Part shown: positions 24,601-39,400 of the stretch, in pieces
How the letters are laid out: each line of letters begins with the position of its first letter
How positions within the stretch are numbered: the stretch's first letter is position 1
The notes under the pieces: model-generated
Database searches by the model: none
Told to the model about the DNA's origin: nothing
Seen by the model: the letters and a program-made list of their open reading frames with translations, nothing else
From: Ophthalmolycus amberensis
Lineage: Eukaryota > Chordata > Actinopteri > Perciformes > Zoarcidae
Length of the DNA: 64,000 nt
Direction: 5' to 3'
NCBI GenBank assembly: GCA_024529925.1
Contig: JAFEUB010001548.1
Span: 744,001 to 808,000 of the forward strand
Position numbers and translations under genes: made by a program

Positions 24601-27397
24601 TCTGCTCTACACTGCTCTGCACTGCACTGCTCTGCTCTGCTCTACTCTGCACTGCTCTGCTCTGCTCTACACTGCACTGCTCTGCACTGCTCTGCTCTCA
24701 TGCGGCCGTCACAGCTGATGACCAGCCCTCCGGTTCCCCCTCAGGTAATCTCTCTTCCCTCAGTCAGCCCTGTTGTTGTTGTTGTTGTTGTTTGCATTGT
24801 TAGCACTGTTAGCTTCTAGCTGCTGGCTCAGCTATCGCAGCGTTGAGAGACGTGTGGAGGCAATGGATGTGCTCTGAATATTAACTTGAACACCTTTAAC
24901 ACATTTTAGAATTTCAACCTTAAAAAGCCTGATGTCTTGATAATTCATGAGCATTATCCCAATGAATGAATGAATGAATGAATGAACAACCCTAATGAGA
25001 TTTCTCCTCTCGTTCTGCCTGCAGTTCTTCTGCAAACCATGTGATGTGAAATGGACACACACCGTTCGGTCTAGTCGATATTTGACAGAAGAGCTGTATT
25101 AACCACTTAATTTGACGTGTGTCCGCGCTGTATTTGGGTCAGCTCCTGTGGGCATTGCCTGTCAGGCATTCCTTTTTACAATGTGCTTTGGAAGGCATCA
25201 GACTGTCATGAAATATTGATTTTGGGTGCAGATGTTTCTGCATCATGTGTCACTGCATCATTGCCATCAATGTGTTTTTACTCCCAGTGTCTGTCTGATT
25301 AGCTGAACAGTAGTACGAGTACTGGTTTGCAGTTTTAAACTGTGACGCAGCAGTATCTGTTTTCATTCATGCATTTATATTCTGAGCTATTGTTTTTGTC
25401 ATGAAAACTTTCACACAGAACACCAATATTACACGTCAAAAAGGTGATGAACAAAAGAGAACTTCTATGAACTGAAAAGACACTGAAAGGTTTGAGTAGT
25501 TGACACGAGATATATTTAATGTCCAACAAGCAGTGACTGACTGCAGCGTCACACAGAAGGGATGCTAGCTTTCAGCTTTGCTGTAACTACTGTCAACAAA
25601 ACCCAACGGACTCTTGAATGGATTTGTAAATGGCACACATGATACGACATGTAAATCAAACCGGTTTAAAAATGTAGGAAGAGTTAAATCCACTCAGCAG
25701 TTCTCTGTTGCTTCCAGCCAGTGTGCTGAGCTAGGCTAAGCTCGTACTGGATAAGATAAGATAAGATAAGATAAGATAAGATAATCCTTTATTAGGATGA
25801 AGAGAGATGAAACTGAGCAGATCTTTTTCATTCATGATTGTATTTTTCATCACTGCCTTGTAATATCAGCCGTAACCTCTGACTCTGGTTAAGATGTTAA
25901 ACGAGCCTTTTTCCCAAACCTTTAGATTTGATCGTTTGAAGAACCATCATTGTAGTTTTTCAGTGTCACGTCAACAATGCACTGTATTTGATGTTTCACC
26001 AAGCTCCGCCCATAAGTCCATTATATAATGATGACACGCAAACTAGAAGACAAAGCAGATTTCTCTGTTGACTCCATGACTTGGAATGTGACAACTGAAG
26101 CCTCTGTGGACGTGTCTGTGCATGCAGAGCTGGAGCCAGGATAGCGGAGAAGAGATCCCGTCCTGCTGCTGTGTTGCTGAACACGCCCTGTCGGGATGCG
26201 ACCGCCCACCCAGCAATGCAACTACACCTGCTCGGTGTACTTCTGATTCTTTAATGTAACCGGTGATCACTTCCCTTTTGCACGGAGGATGTTTGTGAGC
26301 GTCTGCTGTGATCCGACACATGTTGGAGCCGACGGCCAGCGCTCCCGCGGCAGCCGCCGAACGGGGCTAAGCTTTGTCATCCGAGTAATACTGACCTACT
26401 TAACATGTACATCTGATGCAGAGTGGCTGGGCCAGTGCAGGGAAATCACTCCAAAACAATAACAACCCCCTCCGCCTGACCAGGACGGCCCAAATGAACA
26501 GCAGGATTACTGATGGGTGAGAAGGATCTGTCCTCCCCCTCCACTGGGGCGACAGTGGACCTGCTTTGCTGGCTGCATATTAGATGACAAACTTCTGAAG
26601 AGAAACAGCCTCATTTCTGAGCTGCTCACAGACTAATATGAAGGCTTTGAAGACGCAGATGACCGATTGGGCTGCATGATTTGGTGTACGCTCATTTCCT
26701 GCATGAAAGCCTGAACACAGCGGTATTAAAACAAGTGTGTAACAAGTGTGTATTGGGGGATTTGATCCATATTATACACTCCTCGAGGCAGTGTGTGGTT
26801 GAAGGTGTTGAAATGCTGTTGATTGAAGATCAGTTGTGTCAGCACGTAATAGAAACAAGTACGCATTATAGACGGCGTCAGTACTATGACATTATTATTA
26901 TTATTACTATTATAATGATGCTGCACGTCATCATTCCTGCCAGTGTGTGTGAGTGTGAGACTGTGCAGTGACTGTAACTGTAGCCAGGTCATGTGCTTAG
27001 CTACTTAGTTCCACTGGAACATGTGGAGCATTCTGTTGTTATCACACAGCCTGGTGAAGAAACCCCGCCCATCTGTCACACAGCGGCGCTGTGCCTGGTG
27101 GGCTTTGGAGCGCAGCCCGAGATAAGTGAGGTCGACACCGGTGCAGCTGCAAACAGCTACAAAGACGCGTTGCATCTTCCTGCACCATTCTGCCTTTTTC
27201 ACAAAAGGCTTCTAGTTGTCAACAAAGATGGAGATGTTAAGGTGTCCAGACTACGTTGGCCCCTTTATTAAAAAAAAAAAAACTATAATATTCCGTGAGC
27301 ATATCCCTAACAAACAGACGCGTGTCTTGAAATGACAAGAAGAGGCGACTGTTAGTTGGCGGCTCCTGAACAGTGTAGCTTAGAGGAAGCAATAGCA

Positions 27398-27447
<50 letters not shown>

Positions 27448-30400
27448 CTTCACTGAAAGGAAAACAAATGACGACACTTATGGATTTTATTTTTTCCATG
27501 GGAAAAATGTATTTTGTCTTCTCCCGAGTGGCTTGGCAAGAGTTTGATTGACAGATGGTTCATCCAATCACCGTCATTTTCCAATAAGGGCTCTTCTCAG
27601 ATCCATCTGCCGGGTTCAGGTCCCAACCACGTAATAGAGGGGCCGGGTCCTCCTGCTTCCTCCCACAGTCCAAAGACAGTGACGTGTGACTGGTTGTGTG
27701 TCTCCATGTGTCAGCCCTGTGATAGTCTGGAGGACTGTCCAGGGTGAACCCTGCCATCGTCCAATGTCGGATCGGCTTCAGCCCCCCCGACTCTGAATAG
27801 ATAAGACAATAGAGGATTTTAAATATCAAAAATTTAAAAAAATCCAGCAAAATTTCTGATGCCCAATATGTCCTTTTCTTTGTTACTTCTTTTAGAATTT
27901 TGTGAAAAAAAAGAATAGGCAAAATGAAATGCATGCTGATCAATATTGCTAAACTGATCTGGTCTCAAGACCTCCCTGTTAGATACTCATCTGCAGTTGC
28001 ACACACTGAATCTAATGTTACCATGGGCCATGGCTTTTTTGGAATCAAGCACTTTATGGGGCGACCACGGGGTAGAGAGGGCTGTCCGGTAACCGCAAGG
28101 TTGGCGGTTGGCTCCTCTGTTACTACATGTGCTGTGCCGAAGTGTCCCTGAGCAAGACACTAAACCCCTAACTGCCTCCCGGGCGCTTCTCACTGCTCCC
28201 GAGATGTAACAACAAACTGCTCTCGGTGGACCACTAACACACTGAACACTTGAACACGAACACTTTGCACACACTGAACACTTTAATTCATTCACCTGGT
28301 GCAATATCTCATCTAATCCGTGCAATATCCAATACGTTTTAAGTATTTACCTGATCCGCCTGTATATTCTGTATATTCTGTATATTCTGTATATACTGGC
28401 ATATTTAGTATATCTAATACTCTTCTTACTGTCGTATTTTATTACTGTTCTACTGTTTACTGTTTAGTTATTATATTACTTGTTTTTATCTTTATTTTAT
28501 TACTTGTGAGCAATGCTGCTGTAATCCTGTAATTTCCCCACTGAGGGACTAATAAAGGATTATCTTATCTTATCTTATCTTATCTTATCTTATGTACTAG
28601 GGATGGGTCACATGCAGAGAACAAATGCACTGCGGGACTAAGAAGGGATTGTTTCATCTTTCACTGGCAGTGAGTGGAGTTATTGCTGTGACCGTTGGAC
28701 GTTCTGTCTCTGACTGACTGCATTGCATTAGGGTCATGATGCTGCATGTGGAGATTGTTGATGGTGTGTGTGTGTGTGTGTGTGTGTCGCTGGAAGAAAG
28801 AGGACTGTTGATCCCCAGCAGGCCCACGCCCCACTGAGCATCGCCGTCGGCCTCTTCATTTGCATTAAGTGCAGCAGTTGTTTTAACAAAGCCCAGATTG
28901 TATGTGGACCCACGCGCTCATGGAAAGTGCTCCCAGTCACTCTTGATTAGCTTCAATTGTTTTGACGTTGTCTTCAGATTATGTTTGAGTCCATTGTCTG
29001 GGTGTTCGAGGGCTGACCAGGCTTGGTTTAGTGCTGTACTCTTCCTCGGAGATTACCTTGAATATCAGAACCGTGGATGGATTCTCACTGAGAACTGAAG
29101 CCTCACTGCAACTCACTATCCCCTCATGTATAAATGAGCATGCGTGTAGTGGGTGTAACAGCCAGAAACAGGGTGATGAGAGTTCAGATCCAACCTGAGG
29201 AACACACACTAGCCAATGAAACCAGTTATGTAAGTGTGTATTGGATTGAACAGTTCTGGAGCATTCTGAGAGCACTCGTACTGTTATGTAAAACACATGA
29301 ATTGAAATGCTGATAATGATACTCATCCATATTTGAGAGTGTAACAAAATAGAACTATATTTCACCAGAGAAGGTTTTTTTAAACTATAAACAAAATGAG
29401 TGAACTCAGTGCAGATGTCCGCCAGGTGTGTCTGCAACATGCACTGCTCTGTCTGATGAAATGACTACGAACCACGACCGTGTAACCGCTCTTCCAGACT
29501 GCAAGCGTATCAGACACGTCTCTCACATCTGATGCACTCTCATTTGGATCCATACGGCCGTCTTGCTTGTCCAAACTGAAGCAGTTGTTGATCACTTGCA
29601 GCCCCTACTGGCCGGCTGAGAGAAGTGAGGAGTCAGCAGTCGGTGACGGTGTAAAACAGTTAATTCAACTTGTTTTAAAGAGTGTCACTGCAAACACGAG
29701 GTCCGTGAGCTTACAGTCACACACGAGCACAAAGGACATTAGGCTGTATGTGTGAATAACTATGGACGGACACAGAGATGCACACAGAGCAAATGCATAA
29801 CAATCTTGATATGGACCGTAGTTGGTGGGTTTTTTTATGTATTGTGTACACAAAAATACATACTTACAATTTGCAGTGTAAAAATCGCCTGGCTCTGTTC
29901 ATAAATTATATAAAAGTGACAATTATTTAAAACCTAGATTGTCATTTTTGTGCAGCAATTTCTCGTTGTCAGCCGACTTACAGCAATATCGACATACGTG
30001 CAATAAGCAAATATCGGCCTTTCTAGTCTTCGGACCACTCGAAGCGCTTTGAACTGTACATCATGTCATCATTCAGCCATTCACGCTGATGAACGGGCTG
30101 CCATGCATGGTACCAGCTGCCCGTCAGGACTCTAGTTCTAACCCCCATCACACCCGTTCACAGCTGACGGCACAGCACGGCCCTCGGGAGGAGTCTGAGG
30201 GGACAGATGGACATGAACCGGAGGAGCTGGGGATCAAACTGCCGATCTTTACATTGGAAGACGACCCGCTCCACATAATGCAACACACAGATTCAAGAGA
30301 TTTGATTCACTATATATTGTATTATAAGAAAGAGACTATGGTGGTAACTGACAGAAATGCGGTTTAGTTAAAACTGGTAATAGTTTAGACGGCTAGCTAA

Positions 30401-33400
30401 CAACTACTCGTGAACTAACACAAACGCGTGAAAGACTGGCATAAAAGCAGTCGACACTTTTAGTTCCAGTGTGTGTTGAAATCACTGGAGCGTCTTTCTT
30501 CCTGTCGCTTTAAATGACAGGGACACAGATGGTGGATTATTCTCCACGTCATTCAGCTGCCGTCGCTATACTGGAGGAGCAATTCCACAGATTGCTCACT
30601 TTCATTGTTAGAATTGAGATGAGTAAATATTACGTATGCATCGTGGAGAGACTGATGCGTTTGCACCTTTTCAACACTGTAGTCTGTCTCCAGTCCTTAA
30701 GCTACTGAGGAAGCCATCTGATCAGGATGCATGCTGTGGTTAATGGGCTGTATTTCTTCTCTATAAAGTACAAAGGAAAACTGCACGGCGTGGTTTGTGT
30801 ATTATCCATTATGTAACTTTGCAACATTGTTTTTGGAGGGAAACACTCACAATCATCGGTGAGCTCATGTTTTTGGTGGTGTTGGTAGACCGATCCTTTA
30901 CAGACAAAAAGACACATTAAAGAAACACAAGGGGACGCGGGCTGTATACAGTGTGGTGCTGGACACGTGTTGCTGGAGGCATCGGTGTGAGCAGTGTGGA
31001 TGGCTCTGAAGTGTAAGTGATGTAAGGTGCTCCCCACATGCTTTAGACCTGGAACAGAGTTCTAGAACGCAGACGGGTGAATAGGAGAACCTACAGGAAG
31101 TCAGGTGTGGACATCCGATGCCATCATCACAGCTCTGGCTTGGAGTTCTGAAATGTTGTGGGCCTGTGTTGTCTGATTGCTTCTCTTCTGTTCCGCCCCG
31201 TTCAGCTCAGGGATCTGCGTGTGCAAGACGGGAGTGTACGGACCAAAGTGTGACGAATGCCACCCGGGTTTCTTCCACTTCAGCAGGCACTGGCTGCCGG
31301 CTCTGCCAGTGTCAGAAGCACACCAACTCTTGCCATCCACAGTCCGGTGAGTCTGTTTGAATGTGTTCCACAGTTCACAGGATTAATAAGGATGAATAGA
31401 TAAAAGGATAATGCTGCAGCAGGTCCAGTAGGAAACATACACATTACCTTTAACATGTGTCCTCAATTTAAGCTCAGTCGCCCAAAACAAGAAGTAGAAA
31501 CCCAAAATACAAGTATGAGCATGATATGAACCCTTTAAGTACACTTTATACATCCTTTAACATGAGTATGTTTCATTTGATGCTACTTCATACTTCATAC
31601 TTCTACATGTCAGGGGACAGTGTTGTACCTTTTGCTCCACTACCTTTATCTGTATCTGCTCCTTTCAGCATGCAGTTCCTTTGCAAATGGGCTCTGCATG
31701 AGAAAGCTGAAGCTTAACAGTCCAAAAAGGAAATGTTCATGAAGTTCTCCATTCATGTACCTCTGAGTTTTGTGCAAGTTGACGCCACTGATGCACTGAC
31801 GGGTTTAATTAGAGACTTTGGCAGCACACAAACCCTCCGGTTTGTCTCGGGTAAAGACTTACTGTGGAATGAGGAAGAAGGAACCTGAGGAGACCAGGAA
31901 ACATGCTGAATCAGCAGCAGACTCACCATGACATGTAGAATATCACAAACCCAATGTTCAGTCTGATTTGTGTGCTTTAAGGTGGATTTATCCTTCTCAT
32001 CACATGTAAAGGAGGATTACTGCTCCCCTCCATGCAGTCAGGCTGGGGGTGCGTTCCATTATAATGCAGGGCAGATGGAGTGGGGCTCAGTGCTCCCAGT
32101 GCTGTGGATTACGTTGGCTCCCTTTAAAGACTCACCCTGGCCTTCCCCACTTACACCCTAATTATACAGCGTCCCAAACACTGTGGACCACAGACGGACA
32201 TGACGGGGACAGAGACGGCTTGTTTTCAGCTGAAAAAATGTATAAAGGCTGAATAACAGAATGCAGAGATAAAAGCAGTTCATCATCAAGAACATATTTC
32301 TTTTCTTTTTACGATAAGTTATTCACCTCTGAACCTTGAGTGCACTAGTTTAAAGCCTGACGTCCATGTGGCTTCAATTTATCATAATGAACAGAAAGTT
32401 AAATTTGGTCTCATTTCTCTCAGAAAACCCATCATTTATCAGCAGGAGTCGTGTTATTGCTCATGACTGGTCCTTCATCAGCAGCTGATTTAACTTATCG
32501 TCGGCTCCTCTGTTGACACTGGTGAATGCACGGGTGGAAGACTCTCCCACAGCTCATGGTGGAAACCAAAGTTATGCAAAGATTTAGCAAGCTCTGCAGT
32601 CTGGACAGCGTTGGTCACGTCTGTAACCTGTGATTATTATCATGGAGGCTCAACCACAGACAGCGGCACAGCTTCAAACAGCGACACTAATATTTATAAT
32701 AGTAACAATTAATGGCTTTATTGTGGGAATTTCAAGTTTTTTTTGTTGAATGCACCATCGTTAAGTTTCAAAAACAGAAGATTTGCGAATCAAAATCGGG
32801 GCCTAATAAAGTATTTCCACCTCCTCTGCATGTCTGAAATAATCACGTCATCTAAATCTTTCTTTACAGTTAGTGTTCTCCTACAAATGTGCTAAAATGA
32901 AACGCCAAGCAAAGATAAGTGAGCAGCTTTCTGTCGAGGACACTAAATGTGATTTTAAATCATTTGAACTTTTACTCTTTTATTTGTGCTGCCATTATTA
33001 TATAAATAACACGTGTGTATGTATATATATACACATGTAGACACACGTAAATGTAACTAGCTTTTCCTTTATTTTGCCTCTCTGACTTCTGAAAGTCTGT
33101 TTTTTTTGTTTGTCTTCTTCTGTTTTGTTGTGCTGTACTCTGGCCTCTCTTTTAAAAAGTCCCAACATGATTCCGTGATCAAGTAAAGGTTAGAATGAGT
33201 AACAAGATGAGCAGGAAATGATGTGCATTCACACAAACATTTTGATCAGGAGTCGGCCTTCCTTAAAAATCTGATCCTGCCCACTCAGTGTGACTATCCT
33301 CTGAAATGATCGCTATAATGTGCTGTGGTTGCTTTCTTTGTACTGCTATAGCAATGCTTTCTATCTTGAGACAATTCTCCTGTGTGCCATGAAACACAGC

Positions 33401-36400
33401 AGCGTGTAGCGATATACAAAAATGAGGTCAGCCTGATGAATGCCATGCCGCGTAAAGCTGATTCATAGAGGAGCTTGTACTTTGATATGAAATGCAATGT
33501 TTCTGCTGTTAGCCCCACCAGCACAAAAACAATAAAACAAACATACTGTGGAATGACGTGTCAGTGACCAAACAAAGATGAAGAGTTATACAACCAACGT
33601 CTCCCACTTTCTGTGTTGTGTACCATATCCCTCTAACCACGTGTGACCGTTATCCTGCAGGAGTGTGTCTGAACTGTGAGGGCAACACCCAGGGATCCAA
33701 CTGTGAGGAGTGTCTGCCTGGTTCCTACCGCGACCCCGGAGCCGCCCTGACCGCTGCCTGTGCACCATGTCCCTGCTCCAACTCCACCTCCAATGGCACC
33801 TGTCACACCGGTCAGTGCTCACAACCACACACCAATCAGGGAGTCGACTAAGCTCCGCCCCCTGTGCTACTCTGTGGTTCTTCCTGTGTTACCTTGGGGT
33901 TTCTCAGAGTTCTCCGTCTTCCTCCCACACTGCAAAGACATGCCGCTTAGGTTACTCGAGGACTCTGAAGCTTCGGTTTCCAAAGCATCTAAAAATGAAT
34001 TGTCCTTCTTTGTGAAGTCCTGTTTATAGTGCTTTTATCAGTGTTTGTGACAGTCATGCCTGAAACTATTTTGAGATGTAAGACCAAGCGCTGCGGCCAC
34101 TTACTGAGTGTTGGCGCATGGCGTTGGCGCATGGCGTGTTGGCGCATGGCGTGTTGGCGCATGGCGTGTTGGCGCATGGCGTGTGGGCCGTTCTCACGAG
34201 CATAACTGGTCCAGCAGTAAAAACAGGTCAGAAGATAAAGATGGAAGATAAAGTGTAAAAATGAACCACCACGTCACTGTGATCGAGACGGAAGACAATG
34301 AAATTAAGGAACAAATACATTGAAACGCATTACATTTACGTCTACGTTTAGGTTAGCGTAGCGTAGCTCCAAACACCAAGACGCTCGGTTGCAAATGAAA
34401 CGCATTCTCAACCATAACATGTGCAACGCTTCTCCGACGCCGTCAGACAGGAATACCGTTCGTACAAATCCTGTTCTTGATATTTCAATGTCAATATAAG
34501 ATAAATAAATATCACAATTAAACGTACTCTTCAAATCACGTTGTAATGCAGCGCAAACAACCAAAAAACAGCTGGTTTACGACATGATCAGAAAGCTGTT
34601 TGACATGCCTGGGAGGTGGATCTTGTTATCAGGCTGTTTCTCTGCTTCCAGCTAAGCTAAGCTGCTTGCTGTAGTTTATATTAATGGACATGTGTTTTAT
34701 CAATCCTCTCATCTTACACCCTGCCAGAAAGCAAATAAGTATATTTAAATTATTACTTTTCTTTTAAACGGGTCACATGATGAAGAACTCACTTGTTCAG
34801 TGCTTGTGCGTATAAATGTACATTTGTGTACCTGGAGTCCCTTCCAATTCACAAACTGTGAAATAAGACAATCCAGTCAGTTTATTGTGGGACGCCGATC
34901 AGGAAACATGTGATTGACCCAACCAATCAGATTTACAGTGTGTAAAGTCCAGTCAGACCACAGAGTTCATGTCAGATGTGCTTCGTTGACCCCATTTGTT
35001 CAGAGTGACTTGAAAACACAGACTGTGAAATAAACTGATTCTATTACAGATGTTTGCATATCTACTGCCAGGTGTGCTAAACCAGAAACACGTCTGCTTT
35101 GCACTAAGTTAGGAACAATAACTACACACAGTGATCTACATTAGACACATCATCAAAACTGAAACCATGCGTGTGTTGTTTTCCAAACTCTGCCATGGAA
35201 AACCACACTATATCATCAATCACCTGCACCCAGAATGCACCTGTGAAAACACCTGCTACCAACACTAACACTTAAACACTATAAATAGGATTGAGGTTTG
35301 CTTTGTGGTGTGAAAAACAATGGAGGCCAATCTTGGAGAGAGAATTAGAGGATAGTGAGGAAAATATACTGTATTTAGTTTACAGTACAATACAGTAACT
35401 ATGTTCATGTCCTCTTCAGTTAAAGTCAGTTTATCTGATACTGTTATGAGTTTGTGAGCATGAATTTGTGTTCATAGTTTATATTTACAACACGCTACAA
35501 ATGAAATGATAATAGTGTTTTATACTCAACGGTGTGCAGACGGCATGTGGACCTTTATCAAGTCTCTGTTCAGTTGTTATGCAAAGATTTAATTTGTAGA
35601 AGAGTTTATGTAGTTTACTTCATGTAGAATGAAGTGTTTGCTTTTGTAGGAGATGTGAGATATTCTGTTGTATGTGTTTATAGATCTTCAACAAAGTGGG
35701 GCCATGTTTCAGAAGTTGTGTTCAAGCTATTGCAAGAAGTAATAAATAATCCAGAACCGTGAACTGGAGTTCTTTCGATCTCTGTTCCCAGACTAACGGG
35801 CACCTTCCTTCCACTTGTGTCACCTGCAGGCTGCTGCTGCCCTACTTACACAACACACCCACACGTCTCTGTTGGGTTGAGATCTGGGTTGAACTACAGT
35901 CACTACCACATTCATAAACCACCTCAGTTCAGCCTCACATTTCATTTCAAAACCGCTCAACTAACCATAAAGGGATGCGGCTGGTCCACTTTCATGCTTG
36001 AGGTCCCAAAGGAGCTTAAAAAACGTGTTGGTACAGCATGGGCGTGTGCTGTGAGGTATGATGGATTCATGTCACAGCAGACACGAGAATCCACGGGAGT
36101 TCTTTTCTTCGGAAGGTTCCTAACTGAACTGGACCATCTTCTACCAAAGGAAAGGAGACATCGTGTCATGTCACAATTCCTTGGTTAACGTGACGCGCCA
36201 TTCAGCCGTCAATAACAACCGGCATCGCTGTTTAATTGTACACATAGATTGGAAACATCCTTCTGAGGAGATGTGGTGTTTGGACAGGAATCCTTCATTG
36301 AGTTGTACAGCATTAAGTCATGAACACCCAGAGATGAGTCAGCGTTTTACCACCTCCAGTCTGAGTTTTTTGAATGTGTTTTAGTTTAAATGACTGAAAT

Positions 36401-39400
36401 AAGGTCTGTGGTTAACACAAGCTGGAGAGATATTAATGTTTTCTTCTCAAAATACGTCTGTAGATACTTTTTTTTTAAAAGTGGTCGCTAACAAGTTCAG
36501 GTTTCCATCAAGAGTCTGAATGAGACGACTAAATGTCCTCACTCGAACGCGAGTCCACCTTTAGCTTAGTGGTGGAGACGTGGAGTCATGTGACCATGTT
36601 GTGTCGTTGGTTTGTAGTCCAACTCTTTCTCTTGGTGAGAACATGCCCACCATGCTCCCTCCACTTCAAGCTTCCACCAGCTGTGTGTGAGATGCTTCTC
36701 TGCACACGGCTCATTTACTGGTCTGGTGTCCGTACGTGTCAACCAGTTATCTTTGTTAACACTATGGTTTCTATTAAGCCACACACATCGGATCAAATCT
36801 ACGCACCAGTTGTATTTCTACACCCAAAGATGACCCAGTTATCAGGTAACCCAGTTCCTAGTGTTCATGTGACGTGAACTTCATTAGGCTTTCTGATTAC
36901 TCTGTACGAAATGGGAACCACTGCTTATTCTCATTATTCATTCTACCTTTTTATTATAGAGATCAAATATTTGTCTATAAAATATCAAAAACTTAAAAAT
37001 GTTCTCATGTAATATATTAAGAGCCCAAATGCTGATCTCACGAAAACCCGACGGTGCCGATCTGGTGCAATTAAGCATTATTTTCTTGATTATTGATTAA
37101 TAGTTTGGTCTTTAACACATTGGAAAGTGATAATGACACTTATCAGTTCTCCAGAGCCCAAAGTGATTTTCTTCAAATTGCCTGTTTTGTCCAAAACCCA
37201 GCGAAGCAGCATTGATTTACAGTGATGTAAACTGAGACACGCAGCGAATCATTACGTTGGAAAAGCTGCAAAAATAAACTGTTTGACATTGTTCGATGAT
37301 CAAAGTATTTGCTAATTGATATTCTGTTGATTGACTCATTGTTCCAGCTCTAGATCAAACCTATAGATACTTTACTCATCCCGCAAGGGGACACTTGCTC
37401 CATACTGTTTTGCTAGAGGACAGGACACCAAAGGACACCAGGTAACACAGCTGATCATTGTGATACCTGGTGTGTTTGTGCGTACGGGGTGATGCCATGT
37501 TGCACCATGTTGACCTCACCGTGGCTCAAGATCACCACGACACCGTGGCTCAGATCACAGCTGTCCTAACTGCTCTCAACCCGTTTTGCAAACTGCTAAT
37601 TGAGATTTCCATTCAGCATTGCATCACTGATCTCGCTCTGCTCGGCTCCTCCTCTCACCTCGCCCTTCCCCCTTTCTGGACCAATCATTAACAGCATGTC
37701 ATGTGACGACCCGCCGTCGGCAGCGGCCTGCATGGCAACACGTATTATTGCACTTAGGCTGTCAGGTTATCTTTGCCCCTGCCAGGGGCCGCAGTGGAGG
37801 TTGTGTGACGTGGGAGGGAGGGGGAAGGTACACAAACCAGCCTGAGCACAGCTGGGACAGCACGAGCACAGCTGGGCCGTTTCAGTGCCAGACCGGGGGA
37901 TGGGCAGCATCACGGCCTCTGTTTAGACAGTAGCACTGGCGAGTGCGCTGGAGGAAATGATCAGAAACATGCTGCTCGTATGTTAATAGTGTGTGTGGCT
38001 GTGACGGGTGTTTTACAGTAGAGGTTGTCCTGGCAGCAGTGACACGATGCTTCACACCGGAGGAGAGAAGCTTTCCAAACGTGCTGATGAGGCCTGTTGC
38101 AGTAGATAAATCACCCTCCACACCGACACACACAGAGGTGAACTGGAGCATTGCACCAGTTCAGAATGTGGGTCACACATATTAAATCATCCATGTGTGA
38201 TTGCACCGTTACTCAGTGGTGTGGGACGGCTGGGCCCTGAGGTCAGCCTCAGGTTCAGCAAATATTTGCATCCAGGTTTTAATTTGTCGTTCACTCTCTG
38301 TGAGTGTGTCAGACGGGGAGAAGTGGAGGATGATGGTGAACATGCAGGTCAGATCATGTTTCCTCCTGGTTGCATAACCCAGCAGGCTGGCTGCCTGTAC
38401 AGTGCTGGAATACAACGCAGTCACATGGCCCCAGCCAGGCTTCTCTGCCGGGCAAGGCTCCAGGAGGGGCACTGGTTTCCCTAATCCACGTGAGGTGGCT
38501 ATGTCTTGTTTTGACCTCGATATAAGGGCCTTCAAAAGTCGAGCTGCTTGACAGGAGAACGCTTTCCTATGGGAGCTATAACCCTCATCATCCAGCTGCT
38601 TCCTTGTATTAAAAGGGTAGTTGAGGTGGTGTGGGTCCTGTGGAGGTATTCCCACACGGGGACATTAGTTTGGTGCAGTGCTCCAGACATGAGGACACAG
38701 TAAAAAACATAGAATAATAAACCCAATGAGACCACAACACACACAATGCAACACCTTTAGACTGAGACAGAATAAACAGTCAATATGATGTGAAAGTGCA
38801 TATTATGATTCACAGCATTGTCACTCATCACAGCATTCAGTGCTGCCATGTGAAGACCTCTCATCAGGATAGGAATGATTCATTCCAGGAGAAAGGCGAC
38901 GAGAATAACTGACCCATTCCTCCAGTAACGTGTGGAAGCATCTGTGTTTGCTACGGTTCTCCATTCACCTTTTTAGGCTTTTCCTTAAATCTGGTACCCA
39001 TCTGGATGTATACTCTTTTCAAATAACGTGTAGTGCTCACCCCATCAGTCCAGCCTCAGTGTTCTGGTGTAGGGCCAGGGTATGCCATGACCTGAGATCT
39101 ACAGAGCAAACACGGGGAAGCTGGTGTGGAGACTCGGAGATCTCTCCCAGATCCACACACACTCATCCTGAGCCACCTGGTGTTAGCTGCTGCATCTGGG
39201 ATCGCCTGATCAAAGAGAAGAGCGTGCACGTTTCAAACTAAATGCTAGAATCCAACATTTAAACTATCTTTGAACCATCTAACTAAAGTGAACTCATTTT
39301 GTATTAACTTTATCTTGTTATTCTATCAGGCCCTGATCTTATTATTTCTTCTGAAATATGTTTTTACTCAGGTTTTTATTTTCATGTTGTAATGTTCTCA

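Noticed and set aside
23021..24819. Very long open frames on both strands (over 560 codons plus, over 150 minus)
   Set aside because: They consist only of translated pentanucleotide repeats (SALLCTALHC-type, RAEQ-type), are open in overlapping frames and have no domain or splice context.
28060..28130. Functional tRNA gene
   Set aside because: The B box is degenerate, no cloverleaf closes and it continues into SINE body sequence.
35817..36188. 123-codon plus-strand ORF in megf9 intron 4
   Set aside because: No recognised domain; surrounded by dispersed repeats and possibly part of a decayed DNA transposon, but unsupported.
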